Of a DNA stretch of 41,519 bases, positions 18,322-26,187 are shown one piece after another. The position numbers and the translations under genes were made by a program. The notes under the pieces are model-generated. The model made no database searches. It was not told where the DNA came from and saw nothing but the letters and a program-made list of their open reading frames with translations. The DNA comes from Geobacillus zalihae NBRC 101842 (GTDB lineage: Bacteria; Bacillota; Bacilli; Bacillales; Anoxybacillaceae): contig NZ_BCPV01000034.1 of NCBI RefSeq assembly GCF_001544135.1, forward strand, positions 1 through 41,519, read 5' to 3'. Each line of letters starts with the position of its first letter. Position 1 is the stretch's first letter.

Positions 18322-19023
18322 ATGGAAAAGAAAAAGGTGGCCGAATGGCTGGCGCAAGGAAGCATCGCCGTCCCGAAGCTGTTGCTTGGCCACTACAAGC
18401 AGCTTGGGTTGGGCGAGGGGGAGCTCGTCTTGCTTTTGCATATGCAGTCGTTTTTCGAAGAAGGCGTCTTGTTTCCGACGCCGGCCGAGCTGGCCGAAAG
18501 AATGACGGTCTCGGCAGCGGAATGCATGGAGATGGTGCGTCGGCTCTTGCAAAAAGGGATGATCGCGATTGAAGAGCATACGGATGAACAAGGCATTCGC
18601 AACGAAAAATATACGCTTGAACCGCTTTGGGAGAAGCTCGTGCATCATTTGTACACCCAGGCGGCTCAACAGGGGGAACTCGGCCGGCAGGAGGAAGAGG
18701 AGAGCTTATACACCGTTTTTGAGCAGGAGTTTGGCCGCCCGCTCTCCCCGTTCGAGTGTGAAACGCTTGCGATGTGGATCGATCAAGACGGCCATGAGCC
18801 GGCCATCATTAAAGCGGCGCTGCGCGAAGCGGTGCTGTCGGGGAAGTTGAATTTCCGCTACATCGATCGCATCTTGTTTGAATGGAAAAAGAACGGCATT
18901 CGCACGATTGAACAGGCGCACGATTACGGCAAAAAGTTTCGCAAGCCGTCCTCCCGTTCGGCGAGACAGACGGCGGGAGAATTTAAACAGACGATCCCGT
19001 TTTTCAATTGGCTCGACTCGTAA
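18322..19023 (+). CDS. dnaD: DNA replication initiation protein DnaD
   Basis: 233 aa. Primosomal protein that remodels DNA with DnaA and helps load the replicative helicase. N-terminal winged-helix DDBH1 domain (HYKQLGLGEGELVLLLHMQ), C-terminal DDBH2 domain (LYTVFEQEFGRPLSPFECE) ending in the DNA-binding YIDRILFEWKKNGI motif. Start ATG 18322 follows GAGGTG (18309-18314); an upstream GTG is in frame but lacks a site. A possible extended -10 (TGTTATACT, 18294-18302) lies just upstream. Confidence 0.95.
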   Translation: MEKKKVAEWLAQGSIAVPKLLLGHYKQLGLGEGELVLLLHMQSFFEEGVLFPTPAELAERMTVSAAECMEMVRRLLQKGMIAIEEHTDEQGIRNEKYTLEPLWEKLVHHLYTQAAQQGELGRQEEEESLYTVFEQEFGRPLSPFECETLAMWIDQDGHEPAIIKAALREAVLSGKLNFRYIDRILFEWKKNGIRTIEQAHDYGKKFRKPSSRSARQTAGEFKQTIPFFNWLDS

Positions 19024-19047
19024 CGAGAGGCGCTGTCTCTCGTTTTT
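19023..19047 (+). terminator. Terminator after dnaD
   Basis: ACGAGAG (19023-19029), 7-nt loop, CTCTCGT (19037-19043), T-run to 19047. Separates dnaD from nth. Confidence 0.75.
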
Positions 19048-19126
19048 GTTTGTCCAAAAATGGCCAATCGAACCGGTAAAAGGCGTCGTTTTGTTCGGGC
19101 CAATATGGCAATAAGGAGGAGACGAG

Positions 19127-19798
19127 GTGCTGACAAAGCAACAAATCCGCTACTGTTTGGATGAGATGGCCAAAATGTTTCCAGATGCGCATTGCGAGCT
19201 TTTGCACCGCAATCCGTTTGAGCTGCTGATTGCGGTTGTTTTGTCGGCGCAATGCACCGATGCGCTCGTCAACAAGGTGACGAAACGGCTGTTTGAAAAA
19301 TATCGGACGCCGCACGATTATATTGCGGTGCCGCTTGAGGAGCTCGAGCAAGATATCCGCTCAATCGGCTTATATCGGAACAAAGCACGAAACATTCAAA
19401 AGCTGTGCGCGATGTTGATTGACAAGTACAACGGCGAAGTGCCGCGCGACCGCGATGAGTTGATGAAGCTGCCGGGCGTCGGGCGGAAGACGGCGAACGT
19501 CGTTGTGTCCGTTGCGTTCGGCGTGCCGGCCATCGCGGTTGATACACACGTCGAGCGCGTCAGCAAACGGCTCGGCTTTTGCCGCTGGGACGACTCGGTT
19601 TTGGAAGTCGAGAAGACGCTGATGAACATCATCCCAAAAGAAGAATGGTCGATCACCCACCACCGAATGATTTTTTTCGGCCGCTACCATTGCAAGGCAC
19701 AGTCTCCGCAATGTCCGTCATGTCCTCTTCTTCATTTATGCCGTGAAGGAAAAAAACGGATGCGAAAACGGGAGGAAAAAGCGGCAAATCAGAAGTGA
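19127..19798 (+). CDS. nth: Endonuclease III
   Basis: 223 aa. DNA glycosylase/AP lyase for oxidised pyrimidines in base-excision repair. Helix-hairpin-helix LPGVGRKTANVV with the catalytic lysine, catalytic Asp in AVDTHVERVSKRL, and a [4Fe-4S] cluster motif C-x6-C-x2-C-x5-C (CKAQSPQCPSCPLLHLC). Structures of the B. stearothermophilus enzyme are known. GTG start at 19127 follows AAGGAGGAGACGA. In B. subtilis ypoC follows nth; here none is seen and nth converges directly on ponA. Confidence 0.96.
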   Translation: MLTKQQIRYCLDEMAKMFPDAHCELLHRNPFELLIAVVLSAQCTDALVNKVTKRLFEKYRTPHDYIAVPLEELEQDIRSIGLYRNKARNIQKLCAMLIDKYNGEVPRDRDELMKLPGVGRKTANVVVSVAFGVPAIAVDTHVERVSKRLGFCRWDDSVLEVEKTLMNIIPKEEWSITHHRMIFFGRYHCKAQSPQCPSCPLLHLCREGKKRMRKREEKAANQK

Positions 19799-19854
19799 AC
19801 GGAGCCGTGAAAGGGCTTGGTGAAGAAGGGCCAGCAGCATGCCGGTCGGTCATG

Positions 19855-19888
19855 AAAAAACGGATGGCGCAAAAGCCATCCGTTTTTT
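19855..19888. terminator. Bidirectional terminator between nth and ponA
   Basis: AAAAAACGGATGGC (19855-19868), 6-nt loop, GCCATCCGTTTTTT (19875-19888). Symmetric, so it serves both convergent transcripts. Confidence 0.9.
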
Positions 19889-19901
19889 GGGAATGCAACG
19901 G

Positions 19902-22592
19902 TTATGGACGGGTGCCAAGACCCGCTCCGGATTCGTTTTTTAACGGCGGGGAGACAGGCGGCGTTCCGCTGTTTGCACCCGTTCCACCGTTCGTTCCGTT
20001 CGTTTGGCCGCTGTTGTTCGTTCCTTGGTTGTTTGTTCCATCCGTTTGGCCATTGTTTTGGTTGGCCCCGCCGCTGTTGCCATTTTCTTGTCCGCCGCTT
20101 GCGCCGCCGTTTTGTTCATTGTTGTTTCCCTGACCGTTTTCGTTTCCGTTATTCCCGCTGTTGCCTTGATCGGTGCCGCCGTTTTGCCCGCCGCTGCCTT
20201 GGCTGTCATCCCCCGGTTGTTGTGGCACGGGAGTTTGATCTTCTCCGCCGGGGACATGAACGCTGGCTATGGCCGGTTTGCTCATTCGTTCGCCGTCTTT
20301 TGCGTACACGGCGATTGTGTACGTCCATCCTGGCGTCGGATTGGAAATCGTGATCGAACGGTCTTTTGTGGTGATCGTATTCGTTTGACCTTGGCCATCT
20401 TTGACGCGCACCTCGAAGATCGTCTCATCGGTTTGCTCATCGTATGACCACGAAACCGAGATGGCGTTCGCCGCTTGGTCGTACACAGCGGTCAACCCTT
20501 TCACCGCCGGCAGTTCTTCCGGCACGTCGTTCGCCGTCTCCGTCGGCTCAGTGCCGCGCACGAACAATTCATACGTAATTTCGCTTTCCGGCGTGTATTT
20601 GCCGGCAAGTTTCGGCGGGTTCGTGCCTTTTTTGATCGGCAGTCTGACGACGCTCTCCGGCTGCTTGAAGCTTCCGCTGCCGTCATCGATGTGGGACATT
20701 AAGTTTTTCAACAAGTATTTCGGGATTTTTTGTTCCTCTATACTAAGCTTTGCCGTGCTGCTTCGCTTGCTGAAGCCGACCCAAATGGCCGCCGTATAGT
20801 TTGGCGTATAGCCGACAATCCAGCTGTCCGGCACATCGTCCCGGTCAAGGCCGAATTTTGCTCCATCTTTCCCATAGTTCGTCGTCCCTGTTTTGCCTGC
20901 GAGCTCAAGTCCTGGAACATTGGCCAATTGACCTGTTCCGGAGCGGATGACAGACTTCAGCACGTCCGTGATCATGTAGGCGGTATAATCATGCATCACC
21001 CGTTTCGGTTTCGGCTGCAAATCCATTTCCGTGCCGTCCGGGAAGACGATTTTTGTCACGGCATATGGCTTCGTATAGACGCCGTTATTACCAAAAGCAG
21101 TGTACGCTCCAGCCATTTGCAGCACCGATACGTAGCGGGATACTCCGCCGATAGCGTAAGGCTCATATACTTCATCAAAGCCCATGCCGAGTCGGTTAGC
21201 GAACTCCATCGCCCGCTCTTTGCCGACGGCTTGGAACGTTTTTAATGCCGGGATGTTGCGTGATTTTGCCAGTGCCGTCCGCAAGGTGATCGGCCCCATA
21301 TATCCCCCGCCGGCGTTGCGGATCGGCGTGCCGTCCGAATACGTATACGGCTCGTCAACAAGAATGTGCGCGGTTGACCATTTTAAATATTCAATCGCCG
21401 GGCCATAGTCCAAAATCGGCTTGATCGTTGAACCGGGCTGGCCGACCGGTTGGATTGCGTAGTTGAAGCCGAATTCGATATTGTCGCGATGGCGACCGCC
21501 GCCTAACGCGCGAATGGCGCCTGTTTTGGTGTCGACGACGGCGATGCCGGATTGCAAATCCTTCTTATTGGTAAAGTATTTGTCAGAGTTTAATAGCTTT
21601 TCTACGTATGTTTGAACGTTTTGATCGAGCGTTGTATAAATTTTCAGCCCATCTTCAAAGACGTTGACGTTCGCCTTATCTGTCACTTCTTTGATCACTT
21701 CATCAATGAAGGCGTCATATGGTACGTCATTTTGCGTTTTTTTCCGTTTCGCCAACATCGATTGAATGGGCACTTGTTTCGCTTTTTCCGCTTCTTCTTC
21801 GCTGATGAAGCCGTGTTTCGCCATAAGCGACAATACGGTGTCACGCCGTTTTTTCGCTGCTTCCGGATGGTCGTACGGATTATACCGGTTTGGGGCCTGG
21901 GGCATGCCAGCGAGCAAAGCTGCTTCCGGAAGAGTGAGTTTTTTCAAGTCTGTCTTGCCAAAATAATATTCGGCGGCGCGTGCGACGCCATAAATGCCGT
22001 CTGAATAATAAATTTTGTTCAAATACATTTCCAAAATTTCATGTTTCGAATATTTTTGTTCCAGCTGTAGCGCGAGCCACGCTTCTTGCGCTTTCCGTTC
22101 CAACGTTTTCTTTGATGAAAGGAATGTCATTTTCACGACTTGCTGGGTGATCGTGCTGCCGCCTTCCGCCCCAAATCCTTCCTTGATGTTGGCGAGGACG
22201 GCGCCGGCCAAGCGGACGATGTCGATCCCGTGATGTTCATAAAAGCGGGCGTCCTCTGTTGCCAAGACGGCATCTTCAAGCACTTTCGGCACGTCTTTAT
22301 ACGAAATGTACGTTCGCTTGTAGCCGCCAAGCTCCGCTACTTGTTTTCCATTCATATCGTACAAGACGGAAGAAAGCGGATCTTTAATTTTGGCCTCATC
22401 CAGCGGAGGAGCGTCCTTAACGAAATAGGCGAAAGTGGCAATACCCCCGATGGCGCCAAGGACCATCATCAGCAATATCGCAATGGCGACGGTTTTCAAC
22501 CATGACCTTCCTCGTTTCGTTTTCGCTTTCTTCTGTTTGGTCTGTTTCGCTGCCTGCTTTCGTTCTACGCGAGAACGATATTCACCAGACAT
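19902..22592 (-). CDS. ponA: Class A penicillin-binding protein 1A
   Basis: 896 aa. Bifunctional peptidoglycan glycosyltransferase/transpeptidase. Basic cytoplasmic N-terminus, membrane anchor (about 34-57), GT51 domain with ATEDARFYEHHG (catalytic E113) and GGSTITQQ (144-151), transpeptidase domain with active Ser in GSTIKP (S388), SRN and KTGTTNYG (about 564-571). A fibronectin-III-like domain follows (about 695-780), then a ~110-residue tail of Gly, Asn, Gln and Thr. ATG 22592 is preferred over TTG 22598 because AGGCAGGA ends 8 nt upstream. Second gene of recU-ponA. Confidence 0.95.
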   Translation of the reverse strand: MSGEYRSRVERKQAAKQTKQKKAKTKRGRSWLKTVAIAILLMMVLGAIGGIATFAYFVKDAPPLDEAKIKDPLSSVLYDMNGKQVAELGGYKRTYISYKDVPKVLEDAVLATEDARFYEHHGIDIVRLAGAVLANIKEGFGAEGGSTITQQVVKMTFLSSKKTLERKAQEAWLALQLEQKYSKHEILEMYLNKIYYSDGIYGVARAAEYYFGKTDLKKLTLPEAALLAGMPQAPNRYNPYDHPEAAKKRRDTVLSLMAKHGFISEEEAEKAKQVPIQSMLAKRKKTQNDVPYDAFIDEVIKEVTDKANVNVFEDGLKIYTTLDQNVQTYVEKLLNSDKYFTNKKDLQSGIAVVDTKTGAIRALGGGRHRDNIEFGFNYAIQPVGQPGSTIKPILDYGPAIEYLKWSTAHILVDEPYTYSDGTPIRNAGGGYMGPITLRTALAKSRNIPALKTFQAVGKERAMEFANRLGMGFDEVYEPYAIGGVSRYVSVLQMAGAYTAFGNNGVYTKPYAVTKIVFPDGTEMDLQPKPKRVMHDYTAYMITDVLKSVIRSGTGQLANVPGLELAGKTGTTNYGKDGAKFGLDRDDVPDSWIVGYTPNYTAAIWVGFSKRSSTAKLSIEEQKIPKYLLKNLMSHIDDGSGSFKQPESVVRLPIKKGTNPPKLAGKYTPESEITYELFVRGTEPTETANDVPEELPAVKGLTAVYDQAANAISVSWSYDEQTDETIFEVRVKDGQGQTNTITTKDRSITISNPTPGWTYTIAVYAKDGERMSKPAIASVHVPGGEDQTPVPQQPGDDSQGSGGQNGGTDQGNSGNNGNENGQGNNNEQNGGASGGQENGNSGGANQNNGQTDGTNNQGTNNSGQTNGTNGGTGANSGTPPVSPPLKNESGAGLGTRP

Positions 22593-22625
22593 AAGCAAAT
22601 CCTGCCTTTCTTACAAGTTTTCACT

Positions 22626-23228
22626 TCAACGGGTGAAGTACACGTTGTCTACTACACTAATATAATCAATTCTCGGCTGGTAGCCAAGCGGAATGGAATG
22701 TCCATGCCGTTCGATCTCTTGTTTCGGAATCGACTTTCGTCCGCCGGCTTCCTGTTTGTTCCACCAAGCGATCAAATGAGAGGCGTCAAGCAAATACGTT
22801 TCATTGAGCAAAGAAAAACGCAAAATCGCAAAACAAATGCCGCCGTGGGCGACGACTTGCTCCATATGGCGGATTTGATGAGCGTGGAAATTTTTCAGCG
22901 GAAACGCCGTTTTGTTTTTTGTCTCTTTCGCCTCAAAGTCAATGTACTTGCCGCGGTACACACCGTTGTAGTCGGTCGTCGACGCTTGCCGGAAGTAGGC
23001 TTCGGTAATGACGGCGGCGCTCCGTTTCGGATAGTCGACGCGCACGATTTGCACCGGGGTCGGCTTTTTATGGATGACCGCGATGCCGCGTTCCCGGTAA
23101 TATTCATTCGTCGCGTTTAAGTCGTCTTCGAGCGTCATGCCGCGATTGGCATAATCGGCCGCCGGCCGGCGCGCGGCGTTCGGCTTGTTTCCGCGATACT
23201 CTTTTCCGCTCGGGTATTTGAGTGCCAT
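22626..23228 (-). CDS. recU: Holliday junction resolvase RecU
   Basis: 200 aa. Gram-positive Holliday-junction endonuclease, also needed for chromosome segregation. Restriction-enzyme-like active site visible as D86 (TTDYNG) and E99-A-K101 (IDFEAK); basic, flexible N-terminus ([19 protein letters not shown]). ATG 23228 is chosen because AAGGAG ends 9 nt upstream; ATG 23237 touches the ribosome site. Cotranscribed with ponA (33 nt apart), the usual Bacillus arrangement. Confidence 0.96.
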   Translation of the reverse strand: MALKYPSGKEYRGNKPNAARRPAADYANRGMTLEDDLNATNEYYRERGIAVIHKKPTPVQIVRVDYPKRSAAVITEAYFRQASTTDYNGVYRGKYIDFEAKETKNKTAFPLKNFHAHQIRHMEQVVAHGGICFAILRFSLLNETYLLDASHLIAWWNKQEAGGRKSIPKQEIERHGHSIPLGYQPRIDYISVVDNVYFTR

Positions 23229-23255
23229 CGCGTTCATCTCCTTTGAATGGTTTTT

Positions 23256-23264
23256 ATTATACCA
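23256..23264 (-). promoter_or_regulatory. Extended -10 promoter for recU-ponA
   Basis: On the minus strand TGGTATAAT: perfect TATAAT (23256-23261) with upstream TG. No good -35. It is 27 nt before the recU start. Confidence 0.6.
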
Positions 23265-23452
23265 TACGCTCCGGTCATATGCGCTCTTTTTCTTTTCCTC
23301 CTTTCGACTGAAGGCAAGCGAAGGAGGTCAATGTCGAATGGCGGCTGCTTGCCACTTTCTTTGCCGAATTCGTTCTACTTTTGTCGCCGCAGCAGGAGTC
23401 GTCCTTCCCGCCGCGAATGGAATATCATCATGCGAGAAATGGGGGAGAGGGA

Positions 23453-23695
23453 ATGGAAAAACGGCTCGTGAAAAAAGAGGAGATCGAAAAGCAGCTGCAG
23501 GAAATAGTTGCACTCATCGAGCAGGTCGATGCGAAAATGGAAAAAGTGATCGCCGATGTCATCGAAGAGCGTTATGCGCAAAATCAAGCGCAGCTCGGGC
23601 GCCTTGAAGGGCAGATCGCCGGCGTGGAACAGCGGCTTGAGAAGGAGAAGCAGAGCGCTGCACTTCCGCTTTCGTCGAAATTGTATTTCGTGTAA
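23453..23695 (+). CDS. Hypothetical 80-residue coiled-coil protein
   Basis: 80 aa, almost entirely heptad-like helix: VKKEEIEKQLQEIVALIEQV ... QLGRLEGQIAGVEQRLEKEK, with charged and hydrophobic residues alternating, then a short non-helical tail ending LYFV. No enzyme motif. ATG 23453 follows GGGGGAGAGG (23441-23450); ATG 23417 is in frame but has no ribosome site. It lies where yppC/yppD occur in B. subtilis but I do not recognise it as either. Probably a real gene; function unknown. Confidence 0.6.
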   Translation: MEKRLVKKEEIEKQLQEIVALIEQVDAKMEKVIADVIEERYAQNQAQLGRLEGQIAGVEQRLEKEKQSAALPLSSKLYFV

Positions 23696-23811
23696 GCCGG
23701 CCGATATGGTATCATCAAACAGAAGCGCATCGCGGCAAAACGCATCCGTTCTCCGGGCCATAGGGCACAGGGCAAACCGGATTTGCCGGCATGGATAAAG
23801 GAGGAGGCGCC

Positions 23812-24195
23812 ATGGAAAAAGAGCTTAAGGCGTTGACGAAGCGCCTGCAACAATACAACGAACAGTTGCTTTTGATCGCCCGGCGCGCCCGCGAGCAGAA
23901 CGAGGAGCCGGATTTTTTTGGCGACGTGAAACCGATGGCCGAAGAGGTGCAGGCCGTTGCCGAACGGTGGAAGGACGCCGCTTCCCGCTGGGTCCGCCAT
24001 GCGCGGCCGAAATATGTCCATGAGCGGCAAATTGAGGCCGCCGCCGACCATATGGCGAAGCTGTGCGTTGAGGCCTTTTATCCATCCGTTCCTGAGCGCC
24101 GCATCAAGCAATACAGCCAGGCCGTCGCTTATACGCTGGCGCTTGTCAAGGAACGGCTTGACGACACGAGCGAAGCAGGCAAGGAGAGGTTTTGA
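23812..24195 (+). CDS. yppE: YppE family protein (DUF1798)
   Basis: 127 aa. Helical protein; the segment RPKYVHERQIEAAADHM (about 64-80) and the FFGDVKPMAEEV segment match the Bacillus YppE family, a four-helix bundle of unknown function. ATG 23812 follows a perfect AAAGGAGGAGG; the in-frame ATG at 23791 overlaps that site. Followed by a strong bidirectional terminator. Confidence 0.85.
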   Translation: MEKELKALTKRLQQYNEQLLLIARRAREQNEEPDFFGDVKPMAEEVQAVAERWKDAASRWVRHARPKYVHERQIEAAADHMAKLCVEAFYPSVPERRIKQYSQAVAYTLALVKERLDDTSEAGKERF

Positions 24196-24221
24196 CGGGG
24201 CAGGAGAAAGCGGCCGCACGG

Positions 24222-24276
24222 AAAAAGGGGCTGACCCAAAACGCGAGTGCGTTTTGGATTAGCCCCCTTTTTTGTT
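24222..24276. terminator. Large bidirectional terminator/inverted repeat
   Basis: AAAAAGGGGCT (24222-24232) pairs with AGCCCCC (24261-24267) plus T-run; inside, CCAAAACGC pairs with GCGTTTTGG over GAGT. Both strands have a T-run, serving yppE (+) and the minus-strand gene at 24277. The GGCTGACCCAAAACG sequence resembles a repeat I associate with several Geobacillus intergenic regions (recollection, not checked). Confidence 0.85.
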
Positions 24277-24447
24277 TTATGTGTCTTTGCCTGTTGTGAT
24301 CGAGACAGGGCCGCCTTCTGCAGTAGCGACGGTGTTGATCTCGTATTCGACCCGCTCCGTATGCTTGGGCGGCGCTGGTTTTCCATGTTTCGGCTTTTCA
24401 TGGTCATGGCCTTTCAATTTATGGTTAAAGTGGACGCCTCGACCCAT
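24277..24447 (-). CDS. Hypothetical 56-residue basic protein
   Basis: 56 aa. N-terminal half rich in His, Lys and Pro (HFNHKLKGHDHEKPKHGKPA), then an acidic/neutral beta-like half (VEYEINTVATAEGGPVSITT). ATG 24447 follows AAGGGGGGATTGGCG, a strong ribosome site; upstream in-frame extension has none. Not recognised. Its place among yppE/yppF/yppG suggests a sporulation or envelope link, which is inference only. Confidence 0.65.
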   Translation of the reverse strand: MGRGVHFNHKLKGHDHEKPKHGKPAPPKHTERVEYEINTVATAEGGPVSITTGKDT

Positions 24448-24566
24448 CGCCAATCCCCCCTTGTACGACAATTCCTCTCGCCTCTTTAGGGTGGGAAGAA
24501 ACATCGTTTTTTATGCGTCTTGAGGAACAGGGGCAAAAAAAAGAAGGGAAAAGCTCCCTCATCGTC

Positions 24567-24767
24567 CTACAGCCCAGCGTATTCCCCTGCTTCATCCGGC
24601 TGAGAGGCGCCGGCTTTTTCGAGCTCACGCACGAGATCGCGGTACTCGGCGAGCGAAATTTCCCCGCGCAAATACAGACGGCGGGCAAAATCAAGCAGTT
24701 CGTTCGCCTCAGCCGGTTCGCAATGTTTGACCGCCATAAACTTATGCTTTAACTCCGTCACGTTCAT
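24567..24767 (-). CDS. yppF: YppF-like protein
   Basis: 66 aa. MNVTELKHKFMAVKHCEPAE ... LLDFARRLYLRGEISLAEYRDLVRELE: a short helical protein whose ARRLYxxGEIS..YRxLVRELE pattern matches the Bacillus YppF family. Function unknown. ATG 24767 with a purine-rich GGGGGAAAAG upstream; the longer frame from 24893 is unlikely. Position next to yppE and yppG supports the name. Confidence 0.75.
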   Translation of the reverse strand: MNVTELKHKFMAVKHCEPAEANELLDFARRLYLRGEISLAEYRDLVRELEKAGASQPDEAGEYAGL

Positions 24768-24867
24768 TGATGCTTTTCCCCCTTCCCCTTTTTTACATCG
24801 TACCATGAAAATAGGGAGAAAGAATGATTTCGGAAAATTAAAACTTCCGACAAGAGGTGACATGTCC

Positions 24868-24899
24868 GCACACGTCGTCAGGCGTTTGCACATATACTA
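24868..24899 (+). promoter_or_regulatory. Sigma-K-like promoter upstream of yppG
   Basis: CATATACTA (24891-24899) fits the sigma-K -10 (CATAnnnTA); 17 bp upstream lies GCACAC (24868-24873), containing the AC of the -35. A mother-cell promoter would suit a coat protein gene. Confidence 0.45.
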
Positions 24900-24959
24900 G
24901 TGGCAGCTCGCCTCCTTAGCCTAGGGGGAATCGATTATCAAACATGGGGGAGAGGAGAC

Positions 24960-25304
24960 ATGCACCGTTATCCGCGCCCAGTTTCGCCGCCGGTTTATGG
25001 ACCATACGGCTCAGGCGGCCATTATAGTCCTTATTTTCACTATGGGGTTTCATCCTTCCCATCGGCGCCGGTTCACTGGCCTCATCTTCCGTCCGGCCAT
25101 GCCGCGCCTCCCTCGTATCCGATGCCGTATCCAAAGCCAGGACCGCTTTTGCCGCCGCCGCGCCCGTCGTTTCTCGCCCAGTTTAAAAACAGCGACGGAA
25201 CGTACGATATCAACAAAATGATGAGTACCGTGGGGCAAATGATCAATACGGTCAATCAAGTGAATGGCGTGTTGAAAGGATTGCTCGGTACGTTTAAAAA
25301 ATGA
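24960..25304 (+). CDS. yppG: YppG-like spore coat protein
   Basis: 114 aa. N-terminal two-thirds is low-complexity, rich in Pro, Tyr, His, Gly and Ser (YGPYGSGGHYSPYFHYG), like many coat proteins; the C-terminal segment (FLAQFKNSDGTYDINKMMST ... VNQVNGVLKGLLGTFK) is the conserved YppG domain. B. subtilis YppG is reported as a coat protein. ATG 24960 follows GGGGGAGAGGAG. A sigma-K-like promoter lies upstream and a hairpin terminator downstream. Confidence 0.8.
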   Translation: MHRYPRPVSPPVYGPYGSGGHYSPYFHYGVSSFPSAPVHWPHLPSGHAAPPSYPMPYPKPGPLLPPPRPSFLAQFKNSDGTYDINKMMSTVGQMINTVNQVNGVLKGLLGTFKK

Positions 25305-25347
25305 AACCGCGTCATGGCGCGACGGTCGAGCGCGCTTGAAAAAGGGA

Positions 25348-25378
25348 AACCGCTCCGCCGTTTGCACGGGGAGCGGTT
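25348..25378. terminator. Hairpin between convergent yppG and csgA
   Basis: AACCGCTCC (25348-25356), 13-nt loop, GGAGCGGTT (25370-25378). T-runs are short on both sides, so it is a modest terminator. Confidence 0.6.
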
Positions 25379-25387
25379 GTCACGTTG

Positions 25388-25645
25388 TCAAATGAGCAAC
25401 TCATACACTTCATTGAGCTGATACACGCGCTCATAATCGCGCTCATCCATCGCATAGCGGATTTCATGGGGCAAAATGCGGTCCAAAAAGGCGCTTTCTT
25501 CTTGCGTTAAGTCGCGGACAAATTCCCCTTCGCCTCGGTATGGTTTGCTGATCAGTTTTTTGTAAATGCGTTTTGGGGTGTCGCTGTGGTGATCCAAATA
25601 GTTGGACAGCACTTCGCGCAAGTAAGCGAGTGTTTGTTCCATCAT
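25388..25645 (-). CDS. csgA: CsgA-like sigma-G-dependent sporulation protein
   Basis: 85 aa (ATG ATG doublet at 25645/25642). TLAYLREVLSNYLDHH ... EGEFVRDLTQEESAFLDRIL ... LNEVYELLI matches B. subtilis CsgA, a small forespore protein made under sigma-G, especially in the YLRE.LSN start and LNEVYELL end. Exact role is unknown. Ribosome site AAGGGGGCGGACG is inside the upstream gene, and the start overlaps that gene's TGA by 4 nt, so the pair is translationally coupled. Confidence 0.8.
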   Translation of the reverse strand: MMEQTLAYLREVLSNYLDHHSDTPKRIYKKLISKPYRGEGEFVRDLTQEESAFLDRILPHEIRYAMDERDYERVYQLNEVYELLI

Positions 25646-25827
25646 CGTCCGCCCCCTTCAAAAAAAGAGACAAACTCTTTGCTTGTGTTTGTGCGGCCTT
25701 GGACGTACGGATTTTCTTCCGTCACGCGGTCCGGGTCGAGGTTTGTTTTGATGACAAGCATCGGCTCATCCGACGGCTCGTTGATCAGTCGGTCGTTCAA
25801 TTGTTTGAAATCGGGCAGTTTCGCCAT
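25642..25827 (-). CDS. ybxH: YbxH-like small protein
   Basis: 61 aa. MAKLPDFKQLNDRLINEPSD ... NPYVQGRTNTSKEFVSFFEG. Named because csgA and ybxH are neighbours in B. subtilis and the size fits; the sequence match is less certain than for csgA. ATG 25827 follows AGGAGGTGCAAAACGA. Heads a two-gene unit with csgA, probably expressed in the forespore by association. Confidence 0.6.
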   Translation of the reverse strand: MAKLPDFKQLNDRLINEPSDEPMLVIKTNLDPDRVTEENPYVQGRTNTSKEFVSFFEGGGR

Positions 25828-25934
25828 TCGTTTTGCACCTCCTATCAGTAGCGTAGCTTGTCAGCCGAGAAAGTATGTATGCATCGTTTTGATCGCGGCA
25901 AGGCAAGCAAATGGCAAACAATAAGGGGGCGGCG

Positions 25935-26072
25935 GTGACAGACTGCAACGACAACTGGAAGCGGAAAAACAAATACACGAACAACCGTGAGGAAATCGCC
26001 AATGAATGGGTGATCAAAAAAGGAACGCCGGAAGAGGGCGAACGTTCCGGAAATTCACTCCATAAACAATAG
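25935..26072 (+). CDS. Small hypothetical protein (45 residues)
   Basis: 45 aa from GTG 25935, which has a strong AAGGGGG (25923-25929); 53 aa if ATG 25911 is used, which has only a weak site. Sequence: TDCNDNWKRKNKYTNNREEI then ANEWVIKKGTPEEGERSGNS. Asn/Lys/Glu-rich, soluble, no motif. Divergent from ybxH-csgA and ended by a hairpin terminator. The good ribosome site and terminator argue for a real gene, possibly sporulation-linked by neighbourhood. Confidence 0.5.
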   Translation: MTDCNDNWKRKNKYTNNREEIANEWVIKKGTPEEGERSGNSLHKQ

Positions 26073-26084
26073 AAGATGGACAAG

Positions 26085-26120
26085 AAACAAGCCGCTCCCC
26101 ATGCAGGGAACGGCTTGTTT
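26085..26120. terminator. Bidirectional terminator
   Basis: AAACAAGCCG (26085-26094) pairs with CGGCTTGTTT (26111-26120), with CTCCC/GGGA inside. Serves the small ORF ending at 26072 (+) and hsp20 (-). Confidence 0.75.
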
Positions 26121-26187
26121 CACGCCCAAGCGCGGCGCTGGCCGTTGCCAAAATGGTTTTTGAACGCACACACAGGCTGGATCGTCT

